Positions 38,484 to 50,400 of a DNA stretch of 64,000 bases are shown in pieces. The stretch is from Clusia tigrina (Eukaryota > Arthropoda > Insecta > Diptera > Clusiidae). Location: the NCBI GenBank assembly GCA_920105625.2, contig OV050031.1, forward strand, positions 72,487,995-72,551,994. The letters run 5' to 3'. A program made the position numbers and the translations under genes. The first letter of the stretch is position 1. Every line of letters starts with the position of its first letter. The notes under the pieces are model-generated. The model made no database searches. It had not been told where the DNA came from and saw nothing but the letters and a program-made list of their open reading frames with translations.

Positions 38484-40320
38484 CAGCAGACCCTCCCAAT
38501 CGAGAGTGGCAACAACTGAGACGCATACAGAGACGCTGACAGAGGCTGCGACGCCGACTGACACGCCCACTGAGGCAGATAGGGGTAGATATAGGCATCG
38601 AGAAGGCAGCAGACCCCCCAATCAACAGCGGCAGAGACTGACACGCCTACAGAGACGCTGACGGAGGCAGCGACGCCGACTGAGACGCCGATTAAGGCAG
38701 ATAGGGGTAGATATAGGCATAGAGAAGGCAGCAGACCCCCAATCGAGAGCGGCAGCGACTGCGACGCATACAGAGACGCTGACAGAGGCTGCGTCGCCGA
38801 CTGACACCCCCACTGCGGCAGATAGGGGTAGATATAGGAATAGAGAAGGCAGCAGACCCCCCCCAATCGAAAACGGCAGCGACTGAGACGCCTACAGAGA
38901 CGCTGGCAGAGGCTGCGACGCCGGCTGACACGCCTACTGAGGCAGACAGGGGTAGATATAGGCATCAAGAAGGCAGCAGACCCCCAATCAACAGCGGCAG
39001 AGACTGACACGCCTAAAGAGACGCTGACGGAGGCTGCGACACCGACTGAGATGCCGATTGAGGCAGATAGGGGTAGATATAGGCATAGAGAAGGCAGCAG
39101 ACCCCCAATCGACAGCGGCAGCGACTGAGACGCCTACAGAGACGCTAACAGAGGCTGCGACGACGACTGAGACTCCGACTGACACGCCGACTGAGGCAGA
39201 TAGGGATAGAGGAAGCAGAAGACTCACCAAATCGACAGCGGCAACGGCTGAGTCGCCTACAGTGACGCTGACAGAGGCTGCGACGCCGACTGAGACGCCG
39301 ACTGAGGCAGATAGGGGTAGATATAGGCATAAAGAATGCAGCAGACCCCCCAATCGATAGCGGCAGAGACTGAGACGCCTACAGAGAAGCTGACAGAGGC
39401 TGCGACGCCGACTGAGGCGCCGACTGAGGCGCCGACTGAGGCAGATAGGGGTAGATATAGGCATAGAGAAGGTAGCAGACCCCCCAATCGACAGCGGCAG
39501 CGACTGAGACGCCTACAGAGACGCTAAAAGAGGCTCCGACTCCGACTCTGACGCCGACTGAATCATATAGGGGTAGATATAGGAATGGAGAAGGCAGCAG
39601 ACCCCCCATTGGACGGCGGCAGAGACTGACACGCCTACAGAGACGCTGACAGAGGCTTCGACGCCGACTGAGGCAGATAGGGTTAGATATAGGCATAGAG
39701 AAGGCATCAGACCCCCCCAAATCGACAGCGGCAGCAATTGAGACGCCTACAGAGACGCTGACAGAGGCTGCGACGCCGACTGAGCCGCCGACTGAGGCAG
39801 ATAGGGGTAGATATAGGCATAGAGAAGGCAGCAGACCCCCCAATCGAAAGCGGCAGAGACTGAGACGCCTACAGAGACGCTGAAAGACTCTTCGACGCCG
39901 ACTGAATCATATAGGGGTAGATATAAGCATACAGAAGGCAGCAGACCCCCCAATCGATAGCGGCAAAGATTGTGATGCCTAGAGAGACGCCTACAGAGAC
40001 GTTGACAGAGGCTGCGACGCCTACTGAGACGCCGACTGAGGCAGATAGGTAGATATAGGAATAGAGAAGGCAGCTGACCCCGCAATCGACAGCGGCAGCG
40101 ACTGAGACACCTACAGAAACGCTGACAGAGGCTGCGACGCCGACTGAGACGTCAAATGAAGCAGATAGGGATAGATATAGGAAGAAGGCAGCAGATCCCC
40201 CAATCGACAGCGGCAGCGACTGAGACGCATACAGAGACGCTGACAGAGGCTGCGACGCCGACTGAGACGCCGACTGAGGCAGATAGGGGTAGATATAGGC
40301 ATAGAAAAGGTAGCAGACCC
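38484..40320 (+). repeat. 6.7-kb-spaced block, copy 1
   Basis: About 1.8 kb matches 45205-47028. The offset is 6721 bp up to about 39400 and 6709 bp after it. The change of 12 bp comes from one extra 12-bp unit in this copy (GAGGCGCCGACT twice near 39412-39435, once near 46134). Markers include GAGAGTGGCAACAACTG, CACCCCCACTGCGG, and ATTGGACGGCGGCAG. Confidence 0.9.
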
Positions 40321-40934
40321 CCCAATCGATAGCGGCAACGACTGAGACGCCTACAGAGACGCTAAAATAGGCTGCGACGCCGACTGAGACGCTGACTGAA
40401 GCAGATAGAGGTAGATATAGGCATACAGAATTCATCAGACCCCCCAATCGACAGCGACAGCGACTGAGACGCCTACAGAGACGCTGACAGAGGCTGCGAC
40501 GCCGGCTGAGACGCCGACTCAAGCCGATAGGGGCAGATATAGGCATAGGTAAGGCAGCAGACCCACCCAATCGAGAGCGGCAGCTACTGAGACGCCTACA
40601 GAGACGCTGACAGAGGCTGCGACGCCGACTGAGACGCCGACTGAGGCAGATAGGGGTAGATATAGGCATAGAGGAGGCAGCAGACCCCCAATTGACTGCG
40701 GCAGCGACTGAGATGCCTACAGAGGCGCTGACAGAGGCTGCGACGCCGACTGAGACGCCGACTGAGGCAGATAGGTGTAGATATAGGCATATTGAAGGCA
40801 GCAGACCTCCCAATCGACAGCGGGAGCGACTGAGACGCTTACAGAGACGCTGACAGAGGCTGCGATGCCTACTGAGGCGCCGACTGAGGCAGATAGGGGT
40901 AGATATAGGCATAGAGAAGGCAGCAGACCCCCTC

Positions 40935-41000
40935 AAGCGATAGCGGCTGCGATTGAGACACCTACAGAGACGCAGGTATAGAGAAGTCAGCAGACCCCAC
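40935..41000 (+). repeat. 66-bp truncated monomer
   Basis: The head reads CAAGCGATAGCGGCTGCGAT and the monomer jumps from GAGACGC directly to AGGTATAGAGAAG. This removes 56 bp relative to a 122-bp copy. The following monomer also lacks six bases (CAGAGAAAGAGG). I count 15 copies of the GACGCAGG jump, near 40969, 41465, 47189, 48081, 48572, 51980, 52163, 52829, 53129, 53682, 54173, 57586, 60038, 60956 and 63272. All lie right of 40.9 kb. Confidence 0.9.
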
Positions 41001-42773
41001 AATCGACAGCGGCAGCGACTGAGACGCCTACAGAGAAAGAGGCTGCGACGCCGACTGAGATGCCGACTGAGGCAGATAGGGGTAGATATAGGCATAGAGA
41101 AGGCAGCAGACCCCCCAATCGACAGCGGCAGCGACTGAGATGCCTACAGAGACGCTAAAATAGGCTGCGACGCCGACTGAGACGCTGACTGAAGCAGATA
41201 GGGGTAGATATAGGCATGCAGAATTCATCAGACCCCCCAATTGACAGCGACAACGACTGAGACGCCGACTCAAGCCGATAGGGGCAGATATAGGCATAGG
41301 TAAGGCAGCAGACCCACCCAATCGAGAGCGGCAGCTACTGAGACGCCTACAGAGACGCTGACAGAGGCTGCGACGCCGACTGAGGCAGATAGGGGTAGAT
41401 ATAGGCATAGAGAAGGCCGTAGACCCCCTCAAGCGATAGCGGCTGCGATTGAGACACCTACAGAGACGCAGGTATAGAGAAGTCAGCAGACCCCACAATC
41501 GACAGCGGCAGCGACTGAGACGCCTACAGAGAAAGAAGCTGCGTAGCCGACTGAGACGCCGACTGAGGCAGATAGGGGTAGATATAGGCATAGAGGAGGC
41601 AGCAGACCCCCCAATTGACAGCGGCAGCGACTGAGACGCCTACAGAGACGCTGACAGAGGCTGCGATGCCTACTGAGGCGCCGACTGAGGCAGATAGGTA
41701 GATATAGGCATAGAGAAGGCAGCTGACTCCCCAATCGACAGCGGCAGCGACTAAGACACTTACAGAGACGCTGACAGAGGCTGCGACGCCGACTGAGACG
41801 TCGATTGAAGCAGATAGGGGTAGATATAGGCAGAAGGAAGCAGACCCGCAAATCGACAGCGACAGTAACTGAGACGCCTACAGAGACGCTGACCGAGGTT
41901 GCGACGCCGACTGAGACGCCGACTCAGGCAGATTATGGTAGATATAGGCATAGAGAAAACAGCAGACCCTCCCAATCGAGAGCGGCAGCGACTGAGACGC
42001 GTACAGAGACGCTGACAGAGGCTGCGACGCCGACTGACACGCCCACTGAGGCAGATAGGGGTAGATATAGGATTAGAGAAGGCAGCAGACCCCCCAATAG
42101 ACAGCGGCAGAGACTGACACGCCTACAGCGAAGCTGATAGTGGTAGATACAGGCATAGAGAAGGCATCAGACCCCCCCCCAATCGAAAGCGGCAGCGACT
42201 GAGACGCCTACAGAGACGCTGGCAGAGGCTGCGCCGCCCACTGTGACGCCTACTGAGGCAGATAGGGGTAGATATAGGCATCGAGAAGACAGCAGACCCC
42301 CCAATCAACAGCGGCAGAGACTGACACGCCTACAGAGACGCTGACGGAGGCTGCGACACCGACTGAGACGCCGATTGAGGTAGATAGGGGTAGATATAGG
42401 AATAGAGAAGGCAGCAGACCCCCCCAATAGAAAGCGGCAGAGACTGACACGCATACAGAGACGCTGACAGAGGCTGCGACACCGACTGAGACGCCGATTG
42501 AGGCAGATAGGGGTAGATATAGGCATAGAGGAGGCAGCAGACCCCCAATCGACAGCGGCAGCGACTGAGACGCCTACAGAGACGCTGAAAGAAGCTTCGA
42601 CGCCGACTGAGGCAGATAGGGTTAGATATAGGCATAGAGAAGGCATGAGACCCCGCCAAATCGACAGCGGCAGCGACTGAGACGCATACAGAGACGCTGA
42701 CAGAGGCTGCGACGCCGACTGAGGCGCCGACTGAGGCAGATAGGGGTAGATATAGGCATAGAGAATGCAGCAG

Positions 42774-42785
42774 CCCCCCCCCCCC
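42774..42785 (+). repeat. C-run of 12
   Basis: Twelve C between GAATGCAGCAG and AATTGACAGC, the same monomer type as the 16-C and 19-C runs. Confidence 0.92.
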
Positions 42786-43805
42786 AATTGACAGCGGCAG
42801 CGACTGAGACGCCTACAGAGACGCTGACAGAGGCTGCGACGCCGACTGAGGTAGATAGGTGTAGATATAGGCATAGAGAAGGCAGCAGACCCACCAATGG
42901 ACAGCGGGAGCGACTGAGACGCCTACAGAGATGCTTGCAGAGACTGCGGCGCCTACTGAGACGCCGACTGAGGCAGATAGGGGTAGATATAGGAATAGAG
43001 AAGGCAGCAGACCCCCCCCCCAATCGAAAACGGCAGCGACTGAGACGCCTACAGAGACGCTGGCAGAGGCTGCGACGACGGCTGAAACGCCTAGTGAGGC
43101 AGACAGTGGTAGATATAGGCATCGAGAAGGCAGCAGACCCCCCAATCAACAGCGGCAGAGACTGACACGCCTACAGAGACGCTGACGGAGGCTGCGACGC
43201 CGACTGAGACGTCGATTGAGGCAGATAGGGGTAGATATAGGCATAGAGAAGGCAGCAGACCCACCCAATCGAGAGCGGCAGCTACTGAGACGCCTACAGA
43301 GACACTGACAGAGGCTGCGACGCCGACTGATTCAGATAGGGGTAGATATAGGCATAGAGGAGGCAGCAGACCCCCTAATTGACAGCGGCAGCCACTGAGA
43401 CGCCTACAGAGACGCTGACAGAGGCTGCGACGCCGATTGAGGCAGATAGGGGTAGATATAGGAATAGAGAAGGCAGCAGACCCCCCCCCCCAATCGAAAA
43501 CGGCAGCGACTGAGACGCCTACAGAGACGCTGGCAGACGCTGCGACGACGGCTGAGACGCCTAGTGAGGCAGACAGTGGTAGATATAGGCATCCAGAAGG
43601 CAGCAGACCCCCCAATCAACAGCGGCAGAGACTGACACGCCTACAGAGACGCTGACGGAGGCTGCGACGCCGACTGAGACGTCGATTGAGGCAGATTGGG
43701 GTAGATATAGGCATAGAGAAGGCAGCAGACCCCCAATCGACAGCGGCAGCGACTGAGACACATACAGAGACGCTAACAGAGGCTGCGACGCCGACTGAGA
43801 CGCCG

Positions 43806-44814
43806 ACTGAGGCAGATAGGGGTAGATATAGGCATAGAGAAGGCAGCGACTGAGACGCCTATAGAGACGCTGACGGAGTCTGCGATGCCGACTGAGGCAG
43901 ATAGGGGTAGATATATACATAGAGAAGGTAGCAGACCCCCTCAATCGACAGCGGCAGCGACTGAGAGGCCTACAGAGACACTGACAGAGGCTGCGACGCC
44001 GACTGAGGTAGATAGGGGTACATATAGGCATAGAGAAGGCAGCGACTGAGACGCCTACAGAGACGCTGACGGAGTCTGCGACGCCGACTGAGGCAGATAG
44101 GGGTAGATATATACATAGAGAAGGCAGCAGACCCCCTCAATCGACAGCGGCAGCGACTGAGACGCCTACAGAGACGCTGACAGAGGCTGCGACGCCGACT
44201 GAGACGCCGACTCAAGCCGATAGGGGTAGATATAGGCATAGGTAAGGCAGCAGACCCTCCCAATCGAGAGCGGCAGTGACGGAGACGCCTACAGAGACGC
44301 TGACAGAGGCTGCTACGCCGACTGTGACGCCGACTGAGGCAAATAGGTAGATATAGGCAAGGAGAAGGCAGCAGACCCCCCAATCGACAGCGGCAGCGAC
44401 TGAGACGCCTACAGAGACGCTTACAGAGGATGCGACACCGACTGAGAAGCCGACTGAGGCAGATAGGGGTAGATATAGGCATAGAGAAGGCAGCAGACAC
44501 CCCCAATCGACAGCGGCAGCGACTGAGACGCCTACAGAGACGCTTACAGAGGATGCGACACCGACTGAGAAGCCGACTGAGGCAGATAGGGGTAGATATA
44601 GGCATAGAGAAGGCAGAAGACTCACCCAATCGACAGCGGCAACGGCTGAGACGCCTACACAGACGCAGAGAGAGGCTGCGACGCCAACACAGACGCCGAC
44701 TGAGGCATATTTTGGTAGATATAGGAATAGAGAAGGCAGCAGACCCCCCAATCGACAGCGGGAGAGACTGACACGCCTACAGAGACGCTGACAGAGTCTG
44801 CGACGCCGACTGAG
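43806..44814 (+). repeat. 6980-bp-spaced block, copy 2
   Basis: Partner of 36826-37834 with the same order of types. It includes 25-bp-deletion junctions at about 43842 and 44037 and the third copy of block X (44380-44779). Confidence 0.9.
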
Positions 44815-45204
44815 CCGCCGACTGAGGCAGATAGGGGTAGATATAGGCATAGAGAAGGCAGCAGACCCACCCAATCGAGAGCGGCAGCTACTGAGACGCC
44901 TACAGAGACACTGACAGAGGCTGCGACGCCGACTGAGGCAGATAGGGGTAGATATAGGCCTAGAGGAGGCAGCAGACCCCCTAATTGACAGCGGCAGCCA
45001 CTGAGACGCCTACAGAGACGCTGACAGAGGCTGCGACGCCGACTGAGGCAGATAGGGGTAGATATAGGCATAGAGAAGGCAGCAGACCCCCCCCCAATCG
45101 ACAGCGACAGTGACTGCGACGCCTACAGAGATGCTGACCGAGGCTGCGACGCTGACTGAGACGCCGACTCAGGCAGATAATTGTAGATATAGGCATAGAG
45201 AAAG
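44815..45204 (+). repeat. Satellite between two shared blocks
   Basis: About three monomers occupy the place that holds 37835-38483 in the first large copy. They carry the GGCCTAGAGGAGG tail near 44958 and a 9-C run near 45090. The replacement of about 650 bp by about 390 bp explains the change of offset from 6980 to 6721 bp. Confidence 0.83.
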
Positions 45205-47028
45205 CAGCAGACCCTCCCAATCGAGAGTGGCAACAACTGAGACGCATACAGAGACGCTGACAGAGGCTGCGACGCCGACTGACACGCCCACTGAGGCAGA
45301 TAGGGGTAGATATAGGCATCGAGAAGGCAGCAGACCCCCCAATCAACAGCGGCAGAGACTGACACGCCTACAGAGACGCTGACGGAGGCAGCGACGCCGA
45401 CTGTGACGCCGATTGAGGCAGATAGGGGTAGATATAGGCATAGAGAAGGCAGCAGACCCCCAATCGAGAGCGGCAGCGACTGAGACGCATACAGAGACGC
45501 TGACAGAGGCTGCGTCGCCGACTGACACCCCCACTGCGGCAGATAGGGGTAGATATAGGAATAGAGAAGGCAGCAGACCCCCCCCAATCGAAAACGGCAG
45601 CGACTGAGACGCCTACAGAGACGCTGGCAGAGGCTGCGACGCCGGCTGAGACGCCTACTGAGGCAGACAGGGATAGATATAGGCATCGAGAAAGCAGCAG
45701 ACCCCCAATCAACAGCGGCAGAGACTGACACGCCTACAGAGACGCTGACGGAGGCTGCGACACCGACTGAGATGCCGATTGAGGCAGATAGGGGTAGATA
45801 TAGGCATAGAGAAGGCAGCAGACCCCCAATCGACAGCGGCAGCGACTGAGACGCCTACAGAGACGCTAACAGAGGCTGCGACAACGACTGAGACTCCGAC
45901 TGACACGCCGACTGAGGCAGATAGGGATAGAGGAAGCAGAAGACTCACCAAATCGACAGCGGCAACGGCTGAGTCGCCTACAGTGACGCTGACAGAGGCT
46001 GCGACGCCGACTGAGACGCCGACTGAGGCAGATAGGGGTAGATATAGGCATAAAGAAGGCAGCAGACCCCCCAATCGATAGCGGCAGAGACTGAGACGCA
46101 TACAGAGAAGCTGACAGAGGCTGCGACGCCGACTGAGGCACCGACTGAGGCAGATAGGGGTAGATATAGGCATAGAGAAGGTAGCAGACCCCCCAATCGA
46201 CAACGGCAGCGACTGAGACGCCTACAGAGACGCTAAAAGAGGCTGCGACTCCGACTCTGACGCCGACTGAATCATATAGGGGTAGATATAGGAGTGGAGA
46301 AGGCAGCAGACCCCCCATTGGACGGCGGCAGAGACTGACACGCCTACAGAGACGCTGACAGAGGCTTCGACGCCGACTGAGGCAGATAGGGTTAGATATA
46401 GGCATAGAGAAGGCATCAGACGCCCCCAAATCGACAGCGGCAGCAATTGAGACGCCTACAGAGACGCTGACAGAGGCTGCGACGCCGACTGAGCCGCCGA
46501 CTGAGGCAGATAGGGGTAGATATGAGCATAGAGAAGGCAGCAGACCCCCCAATCGAAAGCGGCAGAGACTGAGACGCCTACAGAGACGCTGAAAGACTCT
46601 TCGACGCCGACTGAATCATATAGGGGTAGATATAAGCATACAGAAGGCAGCAGACCCCCCAATCGATAGCGGCAAAGATTGTGATGCCTAGAGAGACGCC
46701 TACAGAGACGTTGACAGAGGCTGCGACGCCTACTGAGACGCCGCCTGAGGCAGATAGGTAGATATAGGAATAGAGAAGGCAGCTGACCCCGCAATCGACA
46801 GCGGCAGCGACTGAGACACCTACAGAAACGCTGACAGAGGCTGCGACGCCGACTGAGACGTCGAATGAAGCAGATAGGGATAGATATAGGAAGAAGGCAG
46901 CAGATCCCCCAATCGACAGCGGCAGCGACTGAGACACCTACAGAGACGCTGACAGAGGCTGCGACGCCGACTGAGACGCCGACTGAGGCAGATAGGGGTA
47001 GATATAGGCATAGAGAAGGTAGCAGACC
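45205..47028 (+). repeat. 6.7-kb-spaced block, copy 2
   Basis: Partner of 38484-40320, one 12-bp unit shorter. The match ends at 47028/40320: after it this copy continues with a head followed by GGGAGCGACTAAG, whereas the first continues with GATAGCGGCAACG. Confidence 0.9.
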
Positions 47029-47448
47029 CCCCCAATCGACAGCGGGAGCGACTAAGACGCTTACAGAGACGCTGACAGAGGCTGCGATGCCTACTGAGGC
47101 GCCGACTGAGGCAGATAGGTAGATATAGGCATAGAGAAGGCAGCAGACCCCCTCAAGCGATAGCGGCTGCGATTGAGACACCTACAGAGACGCAGGTATA
47201 GAGAAGTCAGCAGACCCCACAATCGACAGCGGCAGCGACTGAGACGCCTACAGAGAAAGAGGCTGCGACGCCGACTGAGACGCCGCCTGAGGCAGATAGG
47301 GGTAGATATAGGCATAGAGAAGGCAGCAGACCCCCCCAATCGACAGCGACTGAGATGCCTACAGAGACGCTAAAATAGGCTGCGACGCCGACTGAGACGT
47401 CGAATGAAGCAGATAGGGATAGATATAGGAAGAAGGTAGCAGACCCCC
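47029..47448 (+). repeat. Displaced segment, copy of 47923-48292
   Basis: 47031-47400 repeats 47923-48292 at a spacing of 892 bp, including a truncated monomer. It interrupts the match between 38484-40560 and 45205-47680: the series left at 40320/47028 resumes at about 40326/47449. The right end (47400-47448) has GACGTCGAATGAAGC and GGAAGAAGG, which fits a monomer of the type near 46860. It looks like an inserted duplication of local sequence. Confidence 0.85.
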
Positions 47449-50400
47449 CAATCGATAGCGGCAACGACTGAGACGCCTACAGAGACGCTAAAAAAGGCTG
47501 CGACGCCGACTGAGACGCTGACTGAAGCAGATAGGGGTAGATATAGGCATACAGAATTCATCAGACCCCCCAATCGACAGCGACAGCGACTGAGACGCCT
47601 ACAGAGACGCTGACAGAGGCTGCGACGCCGGCTGAGACGCCGACTCAAGCCGATAGGGGCAGATATAGGCATAGGTAAGGCAGCAGACCCACCCAATCGA
47701 GAGCGGCAGCTACTGAGACGCCTACAGAGACGCTGACAGAGGCTGCGACGCCGACTGAGGCAGATAGGGGTAGATATAGGCATAGAGGAGGCAGCAGACC
47801 CCCAATTGACTGCGGCAGCGACTGAGATGCCTACAGAGGCGCTGACAGAGGCTGCGACGCCGACTGAGACGCCGACTGAGGCAGATAGGTGTAGATATAG
47901 GCATATTGAAGGCAGCAGACCTCCCAATCGATAGCGGGAGCGACTAAGACGCTTACAGAGACGCTGACAGAGGCTGCGATGCCTACTGAGGCGCCGACTG
48001 AGGCAGATAGGTAGATATAGGCATAGAGAAGGCAGCAGACCCCCTCAAGCGATAGCGGCTGCGATTGAGACACCTACAGAGACGCAGGTATAGAGAAGTC
48101 AGCAGACCCCACAATCGACAGCGGCAGCGACTGAGACGCCTACAGAGAAAGAGGCTGCGACGCCGACTGAGACGCCGCCTGAGGCAGATAGGGGTAGATA
48201 TAGGCATAGAGAAGGCAGCAGACCCCCCCAATCGACAGCGACTGAGATGCCTACAGAGACGCTAAAATAGGCTGCGACGCCGACTGAGACGCTGACTGAA
48301 GCAGATAGGGGTAGATATAGGCATACAGAATTCATCAGACCCCCCAATTGACAGCGACAACGACTGAGACGCCGACTCAAGCCGATAGGGGCAGATATAG
48401 GCATAGGTAAGGCAGCAGACCCACCCAATCGAGAGCGGCAGCTACTGAGACGCCTACAGAGACGCTGACAGAGGCTGCGACGTCGACTGAGGCAGATAGG
48501 GGTAGATATAGGCATAGAGAAGGCAGCAGACCCCCTCAAGCGATAGCGGCTGCGATTGAGACACCTACAGAGACGCAGGTATAGAGAAGTCAGCAGACCC
48601 CACAATCGACAGCGGCAGCGACTGAGACGCCTACAGAGAAAGAGGCTGCGACGCCGACTGAGACGCCGACTGAGGCAGATAGGGGTAGATATAGGCATAG
48701 AGGAGGCAGCAGACCCCCCAATTGACAGCGGCAGCGACTGAGACGCCTACAGAGACGCTGACAGAGGCTGCGATGCCTACTGAGGCGCCGACTGAGGCAG
48801 ATAGGTAGATATAGGCATAGAGAAGGCAGCGGACTCCCCAATCGACAGCGGCAGCGACTAAGACACTTACAGAGACGCTGACAGAGGCTGCGACGCCGAC
48901 TGAGACGTCGATTGAAGCAGATAGGGGTAGATATAGGCAGAAGGAAGCAGACCCGCCAATCGACAGCGACAGTAACTGAGACGCGTACAGAGACGCTGAC
49001 AGAGGCTGCGACGCCGACTGACACGCCCACTGAGGCAGATAGGGGTAGATATAGGAATAGAGAAGGCAGCAGACCCCCCAATAGACAGCGGCAGAGACTG
49101 ACACGCCTACAGCGAAGCTGATAGTGGTAGATACAGGCATAGAGAAGGCATCAGACCCCCCCCCCCCAATCGAAAGCGGCAGCGACTGAGACGCCTACAG
49201 AGACGCTGGCAGAGGCTGCGCCGCCCACTGAGACGCCTACTGAGGCAGACAGGGGTAGATATAGGCATCGAGAAGATAGCAGACCCCCCAATCAACAGCG
49301 GCAGAGACTGACACGCCTACAGAGACGCTGACGGAGGCTGCGACACCGACTGAGACGCCGATTGAGGTAGATAGGGGTAGATATAGGAATAGAGAAGGCA
49401 GCAGACCCAACAATAGAAAGCGGCAGAGACTGACACGCATACAGAGACGCTGACAGAGGCTGCGACACCGACTGAGACGCCGATTGAGGCAGATAGGGGT
49501 AGATATAGGCATAGAGGAGGCAGCAGAAGGCATGAGACCCCGCCAAATCGACAGCGGCAGCGACTGAGACGCCTACAGAGACGCTGACAGAGGCTGCGAC
49601 GCCGACTGAGGCGCCGACTGAGGCAGATAGGGGTAGATATAGGCATAGAGAATGCAGCAGCCCCCCCCCCAATTGACAGCGGGCAGCGACTGAGACGCCT
49701 ACAGAGACGCTGACAGAGGCTGCGACGCCGACTGAGGTTGATAGGTGTAGATATAGGCATAGAGAAGGCAGCAGACCCACCAATGGACAGTGGCAGCGAC
49801 TGAGACACCTACAGAGACGCTGACAGAGGCTGCGACGCCAACTGAGACGTCGACTGAGGCAGATAGGGGTGGATATAGGCATAGAGAAGGCAGCAGACCC
49901 CCAATCGACAGCGGCAGCGACTGAGACGCCTACAGAGACGCTAACAGAGGCTGCGACGACGGCTGAGACTCCGACTGAGACGCCGACTGAGGCAGATAGT
50001 TGTGGATATAGGCATAGAGAAGGCAGCAGACCCCCAATCGACAGCGACAGCGACTGAGACGCCTACAGAGACGCTGACAGAGGCTGCGACGCCGGCTGAG
50101 ACGCCGACTCAAGCCGATAAGGGCAGATATAGGCATAGGTAAGGCAGCAGACCCGCCCAATCGAGAGCGGCAGCTACTGAGACGCCTACAGAGACGCTGA
50201 CAGAGGCTGCGACGCCGACTGAGACGCCGACTGAGGCAGATAGGTGTAGATATAGGCATAGAGGAGGCAGCAGACCCCCAATTGACAGCGGCAGCGACTG
50301 AGATGCCTACAGAGGCGCTGACAGAGGCTGCGACGCCGACTGAGACGCCGACTGAGGCAGATAGGTGTAGATATAGGCATATTGAAGGCAGCAGACCTCC

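Larger units (their letters stand above)
40321..43805 (+). repeat. Satellite, related to the 5.6-kb HOR
   Basis: About 30 monomers and no gene. From 40326 the order resembles 47449 onward: a GAATTC monomer (40428), an anchor head at 40446 followed by GCCGGCTGAG, a GCATATTGAAGG tail near 40789, a truncated monomer (40935), a second GAATTC (41221), and the C-run type at 42774. It is a diverged or deleted relative of the HOR copies farther right. Confidence 0.84.

Noticed and set aside
39869..41095. 408-codon minus-strand open frame (also 362 codons at 24140-25228 and 376 at 56296-57426)
   Set aside because: Same explanation: the frame passes through repeated monomers, and its homologues elsewhere in the array are broken at different places, as expected for non-coding DNA.
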